Shown piece by piece: positions 8,621 through 16,340 of a stretch of DNA of 64,000 bases (the stretch's first letter is position 1; each line of letters starts with the position of its first letter). Made by a program: the position numbers and the translations under genes. The notes under the pieces are model-generated. The model saw nothing but the letters and a program-made list of their open reading frames with translations, searched no databases and was not told where the DNA came from. The stretch covers positions 310,001 to 374,000 of the forward strand of contig NZ_JACJST010000001.1 in the NCBI RefSeq assembly GCF_014698305.1, given 5' to 3'. This DNA is from Anabaena lutea FACHB-196. Its GTDB lineage: Bacteria; Cyanobacteriota; Cyanobacteriia; Cyanobacteriales; Nostocaceae.

Positions 8621-10015
8621 ATGAACACATTTATGAACACGATATTGCAGCCTTTTATTAGTAAAAATAAATTACCAAATGGACCAGAAGAACCTGAATT
8701 ATTTCAGTTAATGAATTTGCTCGTTCGACCTTTGGAGTATGTAGAAGAATGCGTAAATAGATATGGCTATATGTTTACTATTAGGCCATTTGGTTTCTCT
8801 CCATTGGTATTTATAGGTCATTCTCAAGGAATTAAAGAAATTTTTAGTACACATGCTAAATCTTTTGATATCGGAGATACAGATACAAAAGCTATTTTGC
8901 ATCCATTATGTGGCGATCACGCCATAATATTACTGAACGGCTCCGAGCATAAAAGAGAGCGTAAATTACTTATGCCTGCTTTTCATGGAGATAGAGTAAA
9001 ATTATATGCTGAAAAAATATGTGAAATTATTGATAGTGTTACTTCTAACTGGGAAATAAATAAACCTTTCATTGCTAGAAGTGTCATGGAGGAGATTACC
9101 CTCAAGACATTGATGCACACAGTGTTTGGTTTCAGTAAAGGGGGAAAAAGCAAACAATTTATGTCGGTTATAACGGATTGGATAGATTTCATTAATGCTC
9201 CAGTGCAATCGAGTTTGCTGTACGTTAGATTTCTGCAAGTAGACTTAGGAGCCTGGAGTCCGTGGGGTCATTTTATCAAAACCAAACAAACAATTGACAA
9301 ACTTCTTCAAGCTGAATTAGAAGATAGGCGAACTAACAGAGAAAAACTTGGTGATGATATCTTCAGTTTAATGCTGGAAGCAACTTATGAAGACGGTCAG
9401 ACAATGAGCGATGAACATGTAAAACACGAATTGGTGACTTTGTTATATGCTGGATACGAAACTACCGCGACAGCTTTAGCTTGGGCTTTTTACTGGCTCG
9501 AACAATCCCCCCGAGTAAAAAGAAAACTGTTGCAAGAAATCGATAGTTTAGGGAAAAATCCCGACCCCATTGAGATATCTAAGTTGCCATATTTAACGGC
9601 TGTTTGTGAAGAGACATTGCGACTTTATCCAACATTGCCATTTGCTTTTGCCCGTACTGCTAAACAAGATATGGAAATAATGGGTCGTTTTTTTGAAGCT
9701 GGGACAACATTTTATCCTTCTATTTATTCAGTCCATCAGCAAGAAGATTTGTATCCAAATCCAAAACGATTTAGACCAGAAAGATTTTTAGAACGTCAAT
9801 ATACTCCTTACGAGTTTATCCCTTTTGGTGGTGGTCCGAGGTTTTGTTTGGGTTATGCTTTGGCTATGTTAGAAATGAAACTAGTAATAGCTTCAATTGT
9901 ATCTAAATACAATTTAGAATTAGCTGATAATCAACCCATTAAACCAGTACTTCATTTCATCAGCAGCATCGCACCCTCCAATGGTGTCCCTTTAGTTATG
10001 ACTGGTTTCCGCTAA
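8621..10015 (+). CDS. Cytochrome P450
   Basis: The protein has all P450 hallmarks: I-helix oxygen-activation motif AGYETTAT, the ExxR motif EETLR, and the haem-thiolate signature FGGGPRFCLG with the axial ligand near Cys409. At ~464 residues it is of typical soluble bacterial size, and its look is closest to the CYP110/CYP120-type fatty-acid and terpenoid P450s of cyanobacteria. It would hydroxylate or otherwise oxidise the cluster's lipid-like intermediate, with electrons from a ferredoxin encoded elsewhere. I chose ATG 8621 over GTG 8609 because the latter overlaps the upstream gene tail; both are in frame. Confidence 0.92.
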   Translation: MNTFMNTILQPFISKNKLPNGPEEPELFQLMNLLVRPLEYVEECVNRYGYMFTIRPFGFSPLVFIGHSQGIKEIFSTHAKSFDIGDTDTKAILHPLCGDHAIILLNGSEHKRERKLLMPAFHGDRVKLYAEKICEIIDSVTSNWEINKPFIARSVMEEITLKTLMHTVFGFSKGGKSKQFMSVITDWIDFINAPVQSSLLYVRFLQVDLGAWSPWGHFIKTKQTIDKLLQAELEDRRTNREKLGDDIFSLMLEATYEDGQTMSDEHVKHELVTLLYAGYETTATALAWAFYWLEQSPRVKRKLLQEIDSLGKNPDPIEISKLPYLTAVCEETLRLYPTLPFAFARTAKQDMEIMGRFFEAGTTFYPSIYSVHQQEDLYPNPKRFRPERFLERQYTPYEFIPFGGGPRFCLGYALAMLEMKLVIASIVSKYNLELADNQPIKPVLHFISSIAPSNGVPLVMTGFR

Positions 10016-10104
10016 TAGGATTGTGGTTAATTCTGTCAACAAACTTAATACCGCAGCTACCATCAACCCCAAGTTCAGTATTCTATCTCAAGGATCAAAA
10101 TAAA

Positions 10105-10974
10105 ATGTCAGACCAAACAAATAGACTCCGCTATTTCAATATTTTGCTTGATTCAATTGAGCAACGAAATCAAGAAGTGACAGAAGCTTTTGGGCATCAT
10201 GTCCATTGGGGTTATTGGGACTCAAACAGTTTAGCAGATGGTTCTGTTGAAGACTTTCGGCAAGCAGCAGAAAATTTATCTGTGAAAATGTGTGAAGCAG
10301 CTAAAATTACAGACAATCAAAGAGTTTTAGATGTAGGATGTGGATTTGGCGGCACGATAGCCACGATTAATAGTAGATACAAAGATATGGATTTAGTTGG
10401 TGTGAATATTGATGAGCGCCAGCTAGCCAGAGCCAGAGAAGTTGTTGTTCCTGCTGCAACTAACAAAGTTAAATTTGTCAAAGCAGATGCCTGTAAGCTG
10501 CCTTTTGAGAATCATTCCTTCGATGTGGTTTTAGCTGTTGAGTGTATCTTTCACTTTCCCAGTCGAGAGCTTTTCTTTAAAGAAGCAAAACGGGTACTGA
10601 AACCAGGTGGTTATCTAGCGATTTGTGATTTCACCCCGGCAGATATAGTTATGCCTTGGATTGGGATGTTAGATTTTGTGTTTAATGGCTTATTTCCTAG
10701 CACTTATAGTCAAAATAACCTTAACCTGAAAAATAGCGTAACTTTGCACGATTATGAGAAACTCGCTGAAAAGACAGGATATCGTGTTGTGCATGAACAC
10801 GACATTACCGTGAATACATTGCCTACTTACCCGGTTTCTGGTCGAGTAATGCGTAAAGCCTCACCTCCGGGATGGGATACTGAAGTTGATATGTTTCTTA
10901 CCCAAACTATGGAGTGGTTCAGCCGTCAAGGTTTATATCGTTACGTAATTTTCTCATTTGAAGCCCTGTCTTGA
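10105..10974 (+). CDS. SAM-dependent methyltransferase (class I)
   Basis: This 289-residue protein has the Rossmann SAM-binding motif VLDVGCGFGG (residues ~75-84), acidic motif II and a post-II ECIFHF segment. The fold and spacing are those of the UbiE/COQ5 and sterol/tocopherol methyltransferase group that modify small lipophilic molecules. An upstream in-frame TTG at 10021 would add 28 residues; ATG 10105 is preferred because the extension looks noncoding. The gap to the P450 stop is 89 bases. Within the cluster it probably O-, N- or C-methylates the product; the site cannot be read from sequence. Confidence 0.85.
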   Translation: MSDQTNRLRYFNILLDSIEQRNQEVTEAFGHHVHWGYWDSNSLADGSVEDFRQAAENLSVKMCEAAKITDNQRVLDVGCGFGGTIATINSRYKDMDLVGVNIDERQLARAREVVVPAATNKVKFVKADACKLPFENHSFDVVLAVECIFHFPSRELFFKEAKRVLKPGGYLAICDFTPADIVMPWIGMLDFVFNGLFPSTYSQNNLNLKNSVTLHDYEKLAEKTGYRVVHEHDITVNTLPTYPVSGRVMRKASPPGWDTEVDMFLTQTMEWFSRQGLYRYVIFSFEALS

Positions 10975-11404
10975 TAGAGTGTCGGTAGTCAGCTGAGATG
11001 ATCTCAGTCATACTAGATTACGTAGCGCATCTAATCCGTTAGCCGCTAAATATGGCGCAATTTAACCCTAGAGCGTCGGTCAAGAAGTAAAGGTTGACAA
11101 AAAAGGGTAAATATGTTTTCTGTGGAGGCAAAGCATTCGGGCAATGATTTATGGCGATCGCACAATATTTCTATCCGAATACTTCGCCTTTACCAAAGGT
11201 TTTCTAGTTATTCACAATCGGAAGTAAAGCAGGTGGCAAGAATCAGGAATATAGAAGTTTAAATTATTTTTCCTGCTTCCTTACTTTTGCCCTCTACCCT
11301 CTGCTCTAGCAATCCTAAGTCGTTTATGCTTTTCTCACAAATAAATTGTGATTGCTATATTTTGTTGATTGGTGCATAAGTATCAAATATTCAGGAGTTG
11401 GATA
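10975..11404. other. 430-base intergenic region with hairpin and duplicated leader
   Basis: No gene was found. A short hairpin CTGAGA-TGA-TCTCAG lies at 10993-11007, 19 bases after the methyltransferase stop, without a T-tract. A HIP1 octamer is near 11153. From 11357 the sequence is the leader that is duplicated at 8306, so it probably contains signals for the next gene. Confidence 0.5.
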
Positions 11405-12082
11405 ATGAGCATATTTAAATCTATTTTGAGCTTACTAATCTATGGTTTTTTGTCAATTGGTATACCACTTTTAGGTTGGGGTATTGATAACTTAACAGAA
11501 TTTTTGGCAAATCCAGCCAGAGTTATTTTCTTAGTTGGTTCAACTTTGATAAGTATCGTCTATGCCTGGTTTATACCTCAAAATCTTGTGAGTGACGCGG
11601 TTAAAGATAAACTGATAACTCGCCAAAACATCACTTTATGGTTGAGTATGCTTCTTTACGTGATCATTTTTAGCCTCTTGCCATATTGTGATCGCCACAA
11701 CCTCTGGCAAATTAAAGCTGAAAATTATTTAAGATATGTTGGGGTAGTAATGTTTACAATTGGTCTGATTTTCTCCACTTGGGGTCCACTGCACCTCGGT
11801 AAACAATTCGTTTTCAATGTGACAATTCAAGAAGGAAATAAATTAGTCACAGATGGACCATTTAGCTATGTACGCCACCCCCGTTATTTTGGTTTGGTTC
11901 TTTGGGTTTTAGGAGTTTCACTAATCTATCTTTCAGTTGTGGGGCTGGTAATGACTGGGGTATATATGTTGTTGCTGGCATGGCGAATTTATGATGAAGA
12001 AAATTTACTTCAGCAAGAGTTTAATGAACAATGGACAAACTATTGTCAGCAAACAAAGCGGATAATTCCTTTTATTTATTAA
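11405..12082 (+). CDS. Isoprenylcysteine carboxyl methyltransferase-family membrane protein
   Basis: This 225-residue, strongly hydrophobic protein has about five membrane segments. The C-terminal family signature is GPFSYVRHPRYFGLVLW near residues 155-170, followed by DEENLLQQEF and a final basic helix. The RHPxYxG and paired Glu motifs are shared by ICMT and bacterial phospholipid/NnrU-type methyltransferases, which methylate membrane-embedded acceptors with SAM. ATG 11405 follows CAGGAG with 8-9 base spacing. It probably methylates a greasy intermediate of the cluster. A broken partial copy lies at 8306. Confidence 0.85.
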   Translation: MSIFKSILSLLIYGFLSIGIPLLGWGIDNLTEFLANPARVIFLVGSTLISIVYAWFIPQNLVSDAVKDKLITRQNITLWLSMLLYVIIFSLLPYCDRHNLWQIKAENYLRYVGVVMFTIGLIFSTWGPLHLGKQFVFNVTIQEGNKLVTDGPFSYVRHPRYFGLVLWVLGVSLIYLSVVGLVMTGVYMLLLAWRIYDEENLLQQEFNEQWTNYCQQTKRIIPFIY

Positions 12083-12181
12083 CGTGAAGAATACAAAGAT
12101 AAAGTTTTGTATTAGCGTTCAGTATTTCTGCGATCCTGCTATAAAATTTATTGTGTAAATTCAATTATCTGAGGTTTCATT

Positions 12182-12946
12182 ATGTCAACACTTTCATCCA
12201 TTATTGATACCGATATGAATCTATCGGTTACTCCAGAACTTCTGAAAAGTCTTACTCCAGAACTTCTGCAAATTTTTACGTCTCCAGAACTTCTGAAAGG
12301 TCTGCAAGCTTTCTTTTCCTTTATTGGTAACGGAGTAGATATTCAGGGAATTTTTGATCTTGAGGATGCCTTCGCCAACCAGGAAGTTCGTGCTGCCCAG
12401 ATTACCTATCTCAAGTCTATTCCTGAAATCGCTCAAATTTTTGAAGAACGATATATTGGACCGACTTACAATGTAGAAGAATTAATCAAACTGCCTGAAG
12501 ATTCCTTAGGCTATGCTTATGCCTCTAACATAAAAGCAGTAAACTATCCCGCAGGTTTTTATCCCAAAGTCGAGGTTCTAGATGACGTGAGTTATTACAG
12601 TTTGCGTATGCGACAAACCCATGATATTTGGCATACCGTTTCAGGATATGGACTCACTCTTTTTGGGGGAGTTGGAATTACAGTATTTCAGTACGCGCAA
12701 AACCGAGATCCGCTGGGAGCGATACTGCTCGCCGGAGATATTCTCAATAATATCAAGATGCACAGAGATTTAGATACTTATATGCTTATCGTTCACGAGG
12801 CATACAATGTAGCGCGTCAGGCAAAACCCTTTTTGGCGCAGAAGTGGGAAGAGGCTTGGGAAAAGCCGCTTGCAGAGTGGAGAGCGGAGTTAAATGTCGC
12901 TCCTGTAACATATAGAGAGCCTTATTTACCACTGGCAGCAGCCTAA
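12182..12946 (+). CDS. Coq4-like protein with altered metal motif
   Basis: The 254-residue protein matches the Coq4 family around THDIWHTVSGYG (His147, Asp148, His151), the start of the HDxxHx11E metal-binding motif. The expected Glu is replaced by Gly (about residue 163), so the canonical zinc site is incomplete. Coq4 organises ubiquinone biosynthesis in other organisms, and Coq4-like proteins also occur in bacterial natural-product clusters. Cyanobacteria make plastoquinone, not ubiquinone, so a role with the UbiB-fusion gene upstream is more likely (inference). The N-terminus carries three copies of an S/TPELL motif (DNA repeat CTCCAGAACTTCTG near 12232, 12254 and 12281). The start fits, with GAGG about 8 bases upstream. 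Confidence 0.75.
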   Translation: MSTLSSIIDTDMNLSVTPELLKSLTPELLQIFTSPELLKGLQAFFSFIGNGVDIQGIFDLEDAFANQEVRAAQITYLKSIPEIAQIFEERYIGPTYNVEELIKLPEDSLGYAYASNIKAVNYPAGFYPKVEVLDDVSYYSLRMRQTHDIWHTVSGYGLTLFGGVGITVFQYAQNRDPLGAILLAGDILNNIKMHRDLDTYMLIVHEAYNVARQAKPFLAQKWEEAWEKPLAEWRAELNVAPVTYREPYLPLAAA

Positions 12947-13376
12947 CTTATCCGCAGACTTTTAGAAAACTCAGCGCAAACGCTACGCGCCCACTCTTGT
13001 AGTAACAAAAACACTACTCTTTTGAGAGACTAGCATCTTCGCTGCCTCCATAATAATACTGCTTTCTAGTTTGAATTTTATAACCAACATTGATGCTGTT
13101 GGCGAAATATAACTTAATAGTTCAAACCCTAATTTTTTCGTAGGTTGGGGAGCCACCGTTGTGGACGGGTTTCCCGGCTTGAAACGAGTGGCGTTTGACG
13201 CAAGGAAACCCAACATCTCCCACAACAACGGGTTTATCGGATATTCCAATGTTAAGAAATAATTCGCCAACAGTATCCAACACTTGTATAATCAGGCTGC
13301 TAATAGCAGGTTAATACCCAGGTAAACATTTGGGTTGAGCCAGCAACCGGGAGCAATGCACACCAAGGAGATACCG
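12947..13376. other. 430-base intergenic region with degenerate palindromic repeat
   Basis: No convincing gene is present. Bases ~13140-13240 carry a G+C-rich dispersed repeat of the kind common in cyanobacterial spacers, with facing CGGGTTTCC and GGAAACCC segments able to pair. A 95-codon minus-strand frame over it looks spurious. The ribosome-binding site AAGGAG of the next gene is at 13364-13369. Confidence 0.45.
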
Positions 13377-13853
13377 ATGTCCGAGCTTAAGACCGAATTC
13401 TTGTTCGAGATAAGAATACAGATTCAACCGCCGATGGATGTCGGACAAGGCCCCGATGGGCATCGCATGATCTTTATGGCCAAGTCCGGACATTTCGAGG
13501 GACCGAAACTCAAAGGTGAGGTTATCTCGATGTCCGGTGGCGATTGGTCTAGAGTGCGGGCTGATGGGTCTGGCGCAATCGACGTTCGTCAATGCCTCAA
13601 GACGCATGATGGGGCGATCATTCTCATGACTTATGGCGGACGGATGGTCACAAGCCCAGAAAACTTTGAGTATTTTATGGATTATTTCAAGCCGGACGAT
13701 CCGCAGGGTGCAGAGGAGCGATACTATCTCAGGATCAATCCTTTATTCGAGACAGGTGATGAGCGGTACGCATGGCTGAATAATATCGTCGCAATCGGCA
13801 AGGGGCGCACCGGTGACGGCGGCGTAATTCATGAAGTCTTTGCAGTGAATTAG
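13377..13853 (+). CDS. DUF3237 family protein
   Basis: This 158-residue protein fits DUF3237: an N-terminal strand TEFLFEIRI, the central GGDWSRVRADGSGAIDVR stretch and TxDGAIILMTYGGRM. The function of the family is unknown; members are small beta-barrel-like proteins often near oxidative or lipid metabolism genes. ATG 13377 is fixed by AAGGAG seven bases upstream; an earlier in-frame ATG at 13335 would place that site inside the gene. Codons are clearly richer in G and C at third positions than in its neighbours, suggesting separate acquisition. The link to the biosynthetic cluster is only by strand and proximity. Confidence 0.7.
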   Translation: MSELKTEFLFEIRIQIQPPMDVGQGPDGHRMIFMAKSGHFEGPKLKGEVISMSGGDWSRVRADGSGAIDVRQCLKTHDGAIILMTYGGRMVTSPENFEYFMDYFKPDDPQGAEERYYLRINPLFETGDERYAWLNNIVAIGKGRTGDGGVIHEVFAVN

Positions 13854-13980
13854 GTATTGCAACGAGATTGTTACGCGGCTATTATTAGTTCTCTTGAGAT
13901 TTTCTTGACGAATTAGCCATAGATTCTAAGTCTAAGATGAAAAAGCAAGCTTGATATTTTTTCACTTACAGGAGGATAAC

Positions 13981-14862
13981 ATGAGTTTTGACGCTCAAGA
14001 AAATCACATCCAAGAATATAAAACTGTCGAGCTACCTCAAGGAATACTGCACTACAGCGATCGCGGTCAGGGATCGATATTAATCTTTATACACGGGGCT
14101 TTGGTTAACGGAGGACTCTGGCGTGATGTTGTATCTCTACTCGAAGGCGAGTTTCGCTGCATTGTACCAGACTTACCGCTAGGCGCTCATATCCAACCAA
14201 TGAACCCCGACACCGACTTAACTCCACCTGGTATTGCTCGTTTAGTAGCAGATTTTATTACAGCCCTCGATTTAGATCATGTCACCTTAGTTGGCAACGA
14301 TACAGGCGGTGCTATATGCCAGTTAGTCATTAGCCAGTACCCTGAAAAAATATCAGGTCTTGTATTGACTAACTGTGATGCTCTTGAAATCTTTCCACCG
14401 CAGTTTTTTATTCCCCTCTTGTATGCTGTTCACATACCAGGCTTTATCTTTGCACTTGCACAGTTAATGCGCTGGGGTTTAGCTAGACGTGCCTTGTTTG
14501 GGCTACTTGCACATAGACGCTTGGAACCAGAAGAAGAGTCCGCATACTTTACACCGCTAATTCGTTTTTCTGGCGTGCGTCACGATCTAACCAAAGCTGT
14601 GCGTGGTATTTCAAATCGTTACACTCTTGAAGCAGCCCGTTCCTTTCCCAATTTTAACAAGCCAGTTTTAATTGTTTGGGGTGAAGACGATCCATTCTTT
14701 ACTTATAACCTTGCTGAACGCCTCAAAAATTCTTTCCCTCATGCTCGACTAGAGCTTGTTGCCAAATCACGTACTTTCGTACCTGAAGATCAACCTGAAG
14801 TTCTAGCGCAGTTGATTACAAGTTTTGCTGTTCCTGTTACTGGATCAGTAGTTTCAGAATGA
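13981..14862 (+). CDS. Alpha/beta hydrolase-fold protein, Asp-type nucleophile elbow, no obvious catalytic His
   Basis: This 293-residue alpha/beta hydrolase has an oxyanion HG motif (FIHGALVNGG), a nucleophile elbow GNDTGG with Asp as in haloalkane dehalogenases and epoxide hydrolases, and the acid loop WGEDDPFF. Where the catalytic His normally stands (GHF.PED.P), it reads SRTFVPEDQPE. The enzyme may therefore be nonhydrolytic or use another base. ATG 13981 follows a strong AGGAGG. It may process or release a cluster intermediate, but could equally be unrelated. Assignment to the fold is firm; the substrate is unknown. Confidence 0.8.
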   Translation: MSFDAQENHIQEYKTVELPQGILHYSDRGQGSILIFIHGALVNGGLWRDVVSLLEGEFRCIVPDLPLGAHIQPMNPDTDLTPPGIARLVADFITALDLDHVTLVGNDTGGAICQLVISQYPEKISGLVLTNCDALEIFPPQFFIPLLYAVHIPGFIFALAQLMRWGLARRALFGLLAHRRLEPEEESAYFTPLIRFSGVRHDLTKAVRGISNRYTLEAARSFPNFNKPVLIVWGEDDPFFTYNLAERLKNSFPHARLELVAKSRTFVPEDQPEVLAQLITSFAVPVTGSVVSE

Positions 14863-14895
14863 GCGACGCAGAAATTATAACAACCGAGGTTTCCT

Positions 14896-15477
14896 ATGGC
14901 TATCTTGCGACTTGAAGACGGTACTACATACACTCAACTGAGTGACATTGTACGTGAGCTTGCTCCTCTGAATGTCCAGATCAATTGCTGGCAGATAGGG
15001 GATGATCCGGAACTGAGGGATCTGCTGGCTCAGGACATCCTAAGTGATGTCGAAAAAGAGCAGGTACTTAAAGCGCTTGACATCTACTTCCAGCAGTTGG
15101 CTACAAATGCTGGCTATCAGGAGCGCGACCTGATTGCGCTGCATCCAAGCGTCCCCAATCTTGACACTATGCTATCCAAATTTGATCGAGTCCATACTCA
15201 CGCCGATCCCGAAGTGCGTTACATCATTGCCGGTGAGGGCATCTTTGGGTTTGTGCGTCCTGACGGCAGCCAAGTAGAACTGACGGTGCAGCCAGAGGAT
15301 TATATCAACGTGCCAGCCGGCACAGAACACTGGTTTTATCTGACAGCATTACGGCAGATTAAAGCTGTGCGCTACTTCACAAGTAGAGAGGGCTGGGTAC
15401 CTGAGTACACTGATAGGGAAATTCGCTTCCGCGCCGCTTCAGTAGATTTGCGATCGCAATCTCTACTAAAATCCTAA
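14896..15477 (+). CDS. mtnD: Acireductone dioxygenase (ARD)
   Basis: This 193-residue cupin carries the complete metal-binding set of ARD: His100-x-His102-x3-Glu106 and His145 (HTHADPE, GTEHWF). ARD uses Fe(II) or Ni(II) and O2 to cleave acireductone in methionine salvage; with Fe(II) it gives the methionine precursor 2-keto-4-methylthiobutyrate. The ending YFTSREGWVPEYT fits the family. It is 33 bases after the hydrolase gene and 5 bases before mtnB, so an operon is likely. MtnC (enolase-phosphatase), which would connect the two steps, is not in the window. Confidence 0.9.
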   Translation: MAILRLEDGTTYTQLSDIVRELAPLNVQINCWQIGDDPELRDLLAQDILSDVEKEQVLKALDIYFQQLATNAGYQERDLIALHPSVPNLDTMLSKFDRVHTHADPEVRYIIAGEGIFGFVRPDGSQVELTVQPEDYINVPAGTEHWFYLTALRQIKAVRYFTSREGWVPEYTDREIRFRAASVDLRSQSLLKS

Positions 15478-15482
15478 ATCCT

Positions 15483-16106
15483 ATGAATACTGATCCGCGC
15501 CCTACTCTTATCGCTGCTGCCCGTCAGTTCTATCAGATGGGCTGGATGATAGGAACAGCTGGCAATCTTTCGGCGAGAATGCCGGATGGCAACTTCTGGA
15601 TTACTGCCAGTGGCCGCCCCAAAAACCAGCTAATCACTGATGACTTTGTGCTTATGACTTTGGATACCTGTAGGAGTGAGGCATACCTCGCCCCTCAGCA
15701 GTCTCATACTCAAAAACGCCCATCAGCTGAAACGAGCATTCATGCAGCTATCTACAGCCTGTTTCCAGATGCCCAAGCCTGCTACCACGTCCACTCCATT
15801 GAGAACAACTTGGTCTCTCGCTTGATAATGGGTGATACTCTGCCTTTGCCACCACTGGAAATGCTTAAAGGTCTAGGAGTCTGGGAAGAGAACCCACAGG
15901 TGGCAATACCGATTTTTGCCAATCATCTAGAAGTATCTCGGATTGCCGATGAGATTTGTACTCGCTTTAAGACCAAAATGCCGCAGGTGCCTGTTCTGCT
16001 CATTCGCGACCACGGAGTTACTGTATGGGCTTCTTCACTAGAAGGTGTGAGCAACTATCTGGAGATAGCGGAGTATATTTTTCGCTACATGGTGGCCGTT
16101 AAATAA
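15483..16106 (+). CDS. mtnB: Methylthioribulose-1-phosphate dehydratase
   Basis: This 207-residue class II aldolase/adducin-fold enzyme has GTAGNLSAR (phosphate-binding), TASGRPK, the zinc ligands HVH (His102, His104), a third His in IRDHGVTVW, and PSAET containing the catalytic Glu. It dehydrates methylthioribulose-1-phosphate in the methionine salvage pathway that recycles methylthioadenosine. It starts 5 bases after mtnD. The stop codon TAA is the first unit of a 7-bp tandem repeat. Confidence 0.9.
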   Translation: MNTDPRPTLIAAARQFYQMGWMIGTAGNLSARMPDGNFWITASGRPKNQLITDDFVLMTLDTCRSEAYLAPQQSHTQKRPSAETSIHAAIYSLFPDAQACYHVHSIENNLVSRLIMGDTLPLPPLEMLKGLGVWEENPQVAIPIFANHLEVSRIADEICTRFKTKMPQVPVLLIRDHGVTVWASSLEGVSNYLEIAEYIFRYMVAVK

Positions 16107-16143
16107 TTCGTAATTCGTAATTCGTAATTCGTAATTCGTAATT
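16104..16143. repeat. Short tandem repeat, TAATTCG x 5.7
   Basis: Five perfect TAATTCG heptamers and a partial sixth begin exactly at the mtnB stop codon. Seven-base arrays like this (short tandemly repeated repetitive sequences) are typical of heterocystous cyanobacteria. Confidence 0.9.
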
Positions 16144-16270
16144 AAGTTTTGTGACGGGAATTTAGACCCCGACCCAAAACTTGTCGGTTATTGAACAGGG
16201 GGATTTAAACCCACGGTACTCGGGTCAAAAAATTGGACTGGAACTTGGTTAAATTATTGCCACCTCAAGG

Positions 16271-16290
16271 AAAAGGGTAAAGGTTTACCC
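16271..16290 (-). terminator. Rho-independent terminator of clpC
   Basis: On the minus strand GGGTAAA-CC-TTTACCC (16275-16290) is followed by TTTT, 50 bases after the clpC stop. The stem is 7 bp with a tight loop. Confidence 0.6.
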
Positions 16291-16340
16291 CTTACCCCTG
16301 AACCAAGTAGTTTGCAAATTGTATTCAGATGTAACCAGCG

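Noticed and set aside
12983-13270. 95-codon minus-strand frame
   Set aside because: It overlaps a dispersed palindromic repeat, has no ribosome site and no protein-like conservation pattern.
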